Source of the DNA: Bathynomus jamesi
Taxonomy: Eukaryota; Arthropoda; Malacostraca; Isopoda; Cirolanidae
Assembly: GCA_023014485.1 (NCBI GenBank)
Contig: JAJOZX010003221.1
Span: 333,501 to 397,500, forward strand
Reading direction: 5' to 3'
DNA length: 64,000 nt
The notes under the pieces were generated by a model, which saw only the letters and a list, made by a program, of their open reading frames with translations, did no database searches and was not told the DNA's origin. Positions 60,216 through 64,000 of this stretch are shown piece by piece; within the stretch, counting starts at the first letter, position 1; each line of letters opens with the position of its first letter. Position numbers and translations under genes: made by a program.

Positions 60216-62420
60216 TCAATTGAAGCATACTAAAACCAAAATATTCACCTTAAGAAATTTAAAATTGTAAATTACTGACACCACTGGCCTTTCCATTGGA
60301 ACACAGGTAGCTTTTTTCTCGACTCCAGTACATTCAAAATAAATTTGTCTGTTTTCGCAACCAATTCTCTCTTGTGATGCTTCTGTTACCACATTTACAG
60401 TATGTTCTACTCCCTGGCTGTGACAGGGAAAAGAAATAAGCTGAAGTGGTTCATTTCGAACTTTAAGAAGATCATCATTTGTCAAATTCTGTAAAATAGG
60501 TGGAGGGGTGATGGTTTCGTTGTCCCAGTCGATCATGTTAGGATAATCGTCTGCTTCAAAGTTCAGTGTTTTTGGTAGCTCAAAATTTCTGGCATTGGTG
60601 CTCCTAGTTCTTGCTCGAATGATGTGCTGAAGAGCCAGCTCTCTGACCTCTCTTCTTGTGTCTGTTATCATTGAGAGTAAGATATTCTCTGGGTGGGCAA
60701 AATAGGCGTTATTTCTGAGGACACGCTCCATAATCATCCGATGCTTTTTATCTAAGCCTTTAAGCAAGTGCATGATATACCAAAAATTAGATGCTCCCTC
60801 GTTTTCCTTTGGATGAGACTTTATCCAAAACCAGCCTGGAGCGTAAACCAGCATTATAATTTTTACTAGGTCTTGGATGTTTTTGTCTGGATTCCGTGTA
60901 GACATTATATAAGCGCAGGATCCTGTTTGCTCGTGTTAGCCATCTTGCATGATGGAGGGCACCTGGGGATCTGGTGGCTAACGCTTGTGAGATGCGTCCA
61001 GATTGTATGCTAATGCACATTTCATAGATATATTTTTGGTCACTGCTGAAACTTTTAACAATATCGGCCGAAACTTCTTTAATGTTGCCCTCTACAGGGG
61101 TATAATCAACTATATCCAGTTTGGTCAAATCCTGTCGGAGTTTATTTCCAAGAGAACCTTTGAAGGTGTTTGGTCCCGAAGTTTTTCCATCAATTGCTTC
61201 AAATGCGTGCCTGAAGGGCAGTTCGTTTGCATGCAAAAGGCAAATCAGCCATTGTACCGGCATGTCCAGATATAATTCAATCAATTTTAGCACTCCGCCA
61301 ATCCTGCCAGTGTTCACTGGGGTGCCATCGCATAGCAAAGCTTTGAGGGATTCTTTGCTATTAGAATCGACTATAAAAGTTATTTCATCTGCAATACAAC
61401 AAGCAGTTCCGTTATCTGGAGTTATATGATCCATGTAAACATCACCAGGTTCTTTGACTATTACATAATGTTCTTCGTACTCCATTCCTTTCTGTGTCTT
61501 AGTTTGATCTTTTCTACCATCAAATCCGATGCCTTCAATCTGTGTGTTCTCTGATTTCACTTTGATTATGTTCTTTTTACCCACACGTATTCTTTCTCTT
61601 TCCATTTTTTTCCTATCCAACATATTGGTTTCGTTTAATATTCCCATATCCTTCAAAGCTGCATTTACTATAGCTGCAGTAGCTCTGTAACTTACACGGT
61701 ATCTATCTGCTGTTATTGTTAAGTTATCATAAATAATTCTCTTCTGATGGTTTTCTCTCAGCTCAAAATCTGGAACAACGTCAGTATCGTCGCTGTCATC
61801 ATCAATTTCCATGCTCTCATCTTCCATAATATGTAAAGGGTCCAGTTTGCTGGTTGAGGCGACATTCATATCTAGGCTTATCTTGACTCTTCTCTCTAAT
61901 CCTTTAACTCTATCGTGAGTCCTTTTTCTTGCGAAGTCGTTACTCTGTCGATTGGTCCTAGTTGTTTTTTTCTTTGTTTCTGCCCCACAAAAGACTCCCA
62001 CTCAATCATTGGAACTCTAATATCACATCTGCAATCCGTTCGACTGATTTTTTTATCGTAACAAGTACAAGTGCAAATATCAAACATTTCATCGAATGTC
62101 TCCACCTTCTGCTGAAAATTGTTGTTTCTGTTTTAATGGTACTTTATATAGCTTTGCTGCAGATTCTATCAATCATTCAACTTTTATAGCTATTCCTTCA
62201 AATCCTACAGGTGGAAAGGAAAACTTCTCCCAAATGGCTTCCACATCTTTAGTGACAATTCTGTAACATTCTTTTGCTGTTCTATACCCTTTCGAAATAG
62301 GTTCTTCTCGTTTTCTTACCAATAAATAATGCCTAAATACGTCAGCCTTTGAAGGTGGAAATTCTGCAGGGTGACCAAATGTTGAATTGTGCGTTTTGCT
62401 TCTTGTCGCATAATTTCACT
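60216..62420 (-). CDS. Divergent hAT-like transposase of element C
   Basis: Same family as elements A and B, and closest to A. Reading down from about 62400: HYLLVRKREEPISKG, DVEAIWEKFSFPPVGFEG, then MFDICTCTCYDKKI with CRCDIRVPMIEWESF. An acidic linker follows, then RVSYRATAAIVNAALKDMGI, IEGIGFDGRKDQTK, LLCDGTPVNTGRIGG, CLLHANELPFRH, DGKTSGP and SPGALHHARWLTRANRILRL. The last part is NAYFAHPENILLSMITD and FPCHSQGVEHTVNVVTEASQ. The 404-codon frame (62001-60787) is long and clean; frame changes occur near 60900 and at the N terminus (about 62000 and 62140). A possible right terminus TAGGGGGGTCGAAAG (complement, ending at 62869) resembles A's TAGGGCGGATCGAAA; no left TIR was found. Confidence 0.68.
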
Positions 62421-62870
62421 TATTTAGGCCTAGTAGCATTAATAACGAAACTAATTGTTAAATTCTAGCAATTGAATCATTCAATCTGAATTTAATATAA
62501 CTCATTCGGAATTAAATCATAATTCATTCAATCATAAACAATCTGAAACTAAACAAAAAAACGTGACAATAATTTATATAATTCATCTAATCTATCTAAA
62601 TTAATCTATGTAATCTATTCACTCTATCTAAATAATTTATCCAAATTAATCTAATCTACTTAATAAGACTTAATATAATACATGATTGTCACATTTGGGG
62701 TTTATATCTGTGGAGAGAGTAAAATGGGGAGATGCTATGGAAGGGGTAAGGGGGGTCGCATATACTCATTTTTTTTTACAACATGTTTAGATCATCATTT
62801 CCAACTACGTGCATACTGTGGAATTGGAGAAACTTGATTTTTGATATGTTTCGACTTTCGACCCCCCTAT

Positions 62871-62905
<35 letters not shown>

Positions 62906-63329
62906 TGATGTATGTCGTTCTCGTTTAAAATTTAATGCGTTCCTGTCGAAGAACAAACTTAAATCCTGTGGTGTGTAACTGTCTCTGGTTCCATGCAACA
63001 TCAATTACCATAATTTCGAAGGTATAACAACTACTCGTATTGAGCCCACTGTGGACCAACAAGATGTTTGGAATATGGTAACAGAAATCTTTGGAACAAA
63101 TAAATTGTGGCAGTTTAAAGTCCCTCACCAGTTGTATTTGGCAAGTGATAAGGGTAGGACGAAAATTTTAAAAAATAGAATCAGCAAATACCATAAACGA
63201 AGACAGGTTGCTGAGGAGTCGGCCACGAGTCGATCCTGAACATTTGTTCGAAAACCATAAATGTCGCATAAAGTAGGAATGTTTACGTCCTATAATTGTG
63301 TTTTACTCCTTATCTATTCATATACTAAA
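62421..63329. other. Intergenic, mostly unrecognised
   Basis: AT-rich, with an (AAT)n run at 62874-62902. The 62-codon frame at 63051-63239 (MDQQDVWNMVTEIFG) matches no family I know. Confidence 0.45.
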
Positions 63330-64000
63330 AAAAAGGAGGAAAGTGAAAGCATGGCGTATTAGAGATACAACAGAGGGTCGTTGTTAATGGTAGTGAATCG
63401 GGGTGGTTGGATGTAGGTAACGGTGTCCCACAGAGTTCAGTGTTAGGCCCATTGCTATTCGTAATCTACATTAACGACAATAGATGTAGGCTTGACTAGT
63501 AACGTGTCAAAATTCGCGGACGATACTTAAATAGGCGGTAAAGTTTTTAACGTGGACGAGTGGAATAGGCTCCAAGACGATGTAAATAGGATTATGGAGT
63601 GGACGGATAAGTGGCAGATGCAATTTAACGTAGACAAATGTAAAGTTTTGCACATAGGTTCTCGTAACAACAATTACACGTACACGATGGATGATAGACA
63701 GTTGACGAGGAAGTAGATTTAAGCGTACGCGTATCTAAGGATTTAAAAGTTAGGAACCAGTGCCTGGAATCTTGCACAAAAGCTAATAGGATGTTAGGCT
63801 TCATAGCGCGTAATTTCGAATTTAAATCGAAGAATATTGTATTGCCCCTTTACAAGTCCCTAGTCAGGCCTCATTTAGAATATGCCGTTCAGTTTTGGTG
63901 CCTGTATTTGCCGGAGGATATTGATAGGTTGGAAAGGGTTCAGCGTCGTGCCACGAAACTAATTCCGTCATTGCGCAACAAGTCTTACGAAGATAGGATT
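63330..64000 (+). pseudogene. CR1/L2-like LINE reverse transcriptase, runs off the window
   Basis: Plus strand: RVVVNGSESGWLDVGNGVPQ, SVLGPLLFVIYIND, the catalytic KFADDT box, EWNRLQDDVNRIMEWTDKWQ, MQFNVDKCKVLHIGSRNNN, then LSVRVSKDLKVRNQCL, ANRMLGFIARNFEFKSKNIV, LPLYKSLVRPHLEYAVQFW and RLERVQRRATKLIPSLRNKS. The order and motifs are those of a non-LTR reverse transcriptase. Short deletions near 63490, 63530 and 63705 break the frame. The best preserved LINE piece here. Confidence 0.9.

Noticed and set aside
63051..63239. 62-codon frame MDQQDVWNM... as a small gene
   Set aside because: No recognisable family, no splice or promoter context; left as unassigned intergenic sequence.

Overview
This window is eukaryotic nuclear DNA from an animal, most likely an arthropod. 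It has spliced genes with GT-AG introns, AATAAA signals, long (TA)n tracts and many transposons of types common in arthropods: mariner, Tc1, Tigger, Merlin, hAT, Jockey- and CR1-like LINEs, and tRNA-derived SINEs. A crustacean fits the style of the repeats, but the sequence alone does not prove it. No prokaryotic feature is present, and most of the window is mobile DNA.

Two host genes were found, both on the + strand. The first is ribosomal protein S3: four coding exons between 5065 and 11877, with the short first coding exon not located. The second is a mitochondrial large-subunit protein of the L10 family: five exons between 45248 and 55543, with an apparent one-base insertion in a run of eight T at 49707-49714. 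Their introns hold LINE, SINE, MITE, mariner, Tigger and Tc1 insertions.

Layout. 1-4900: old LINE, SINE, Tigger and MITE fragments. 5065-11934: RpS3 with MITEs, a Jockey tail and dimeric tRNA SINEs in its introns. 12182-16436: a mariner deletion derivative, a degraded hAT carrying a Merlin-like insertion, and a LINE split by a MITE. 16449-20760: a short non-autonomous LTR retrotransposon with LTRs of about 1.5 kb. 20773-22046: a direct repeat pair and an inverted pair of SINEs. 22076-26491: six terminal-inverted-repeat (TIR) elements strung along (TA)n tracts. 26521-31910: a hAT transposase gene cut in frame by a 4.3 kb element (D). 32235-32870: a Jockey fragment. 33407-45139: a three-level nest in which F contains E and E contains A. 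45248-55543: mRpL10. 56863-62870: two more members of A's family (B, GC-rich; C), with a rearranged mariner between them. 63330-64000: a LINE reverse transcriptase running off the end.

The most interesting content is a set of elements I cannot place in a named family. D and E share a large transposase-like protein, TIRs of about 500 bp and exact 6-bp target duplications, and both landed inside coding sequence that rejoins in frame when they are removed. A, B and C share a protein that looks like a very divergent hAT transposase; A has an 8-bp duplication that fits the hAT pattern. F has TIRs of about 310 bp, a 9-bp duplication and one large protein I do not recognise.
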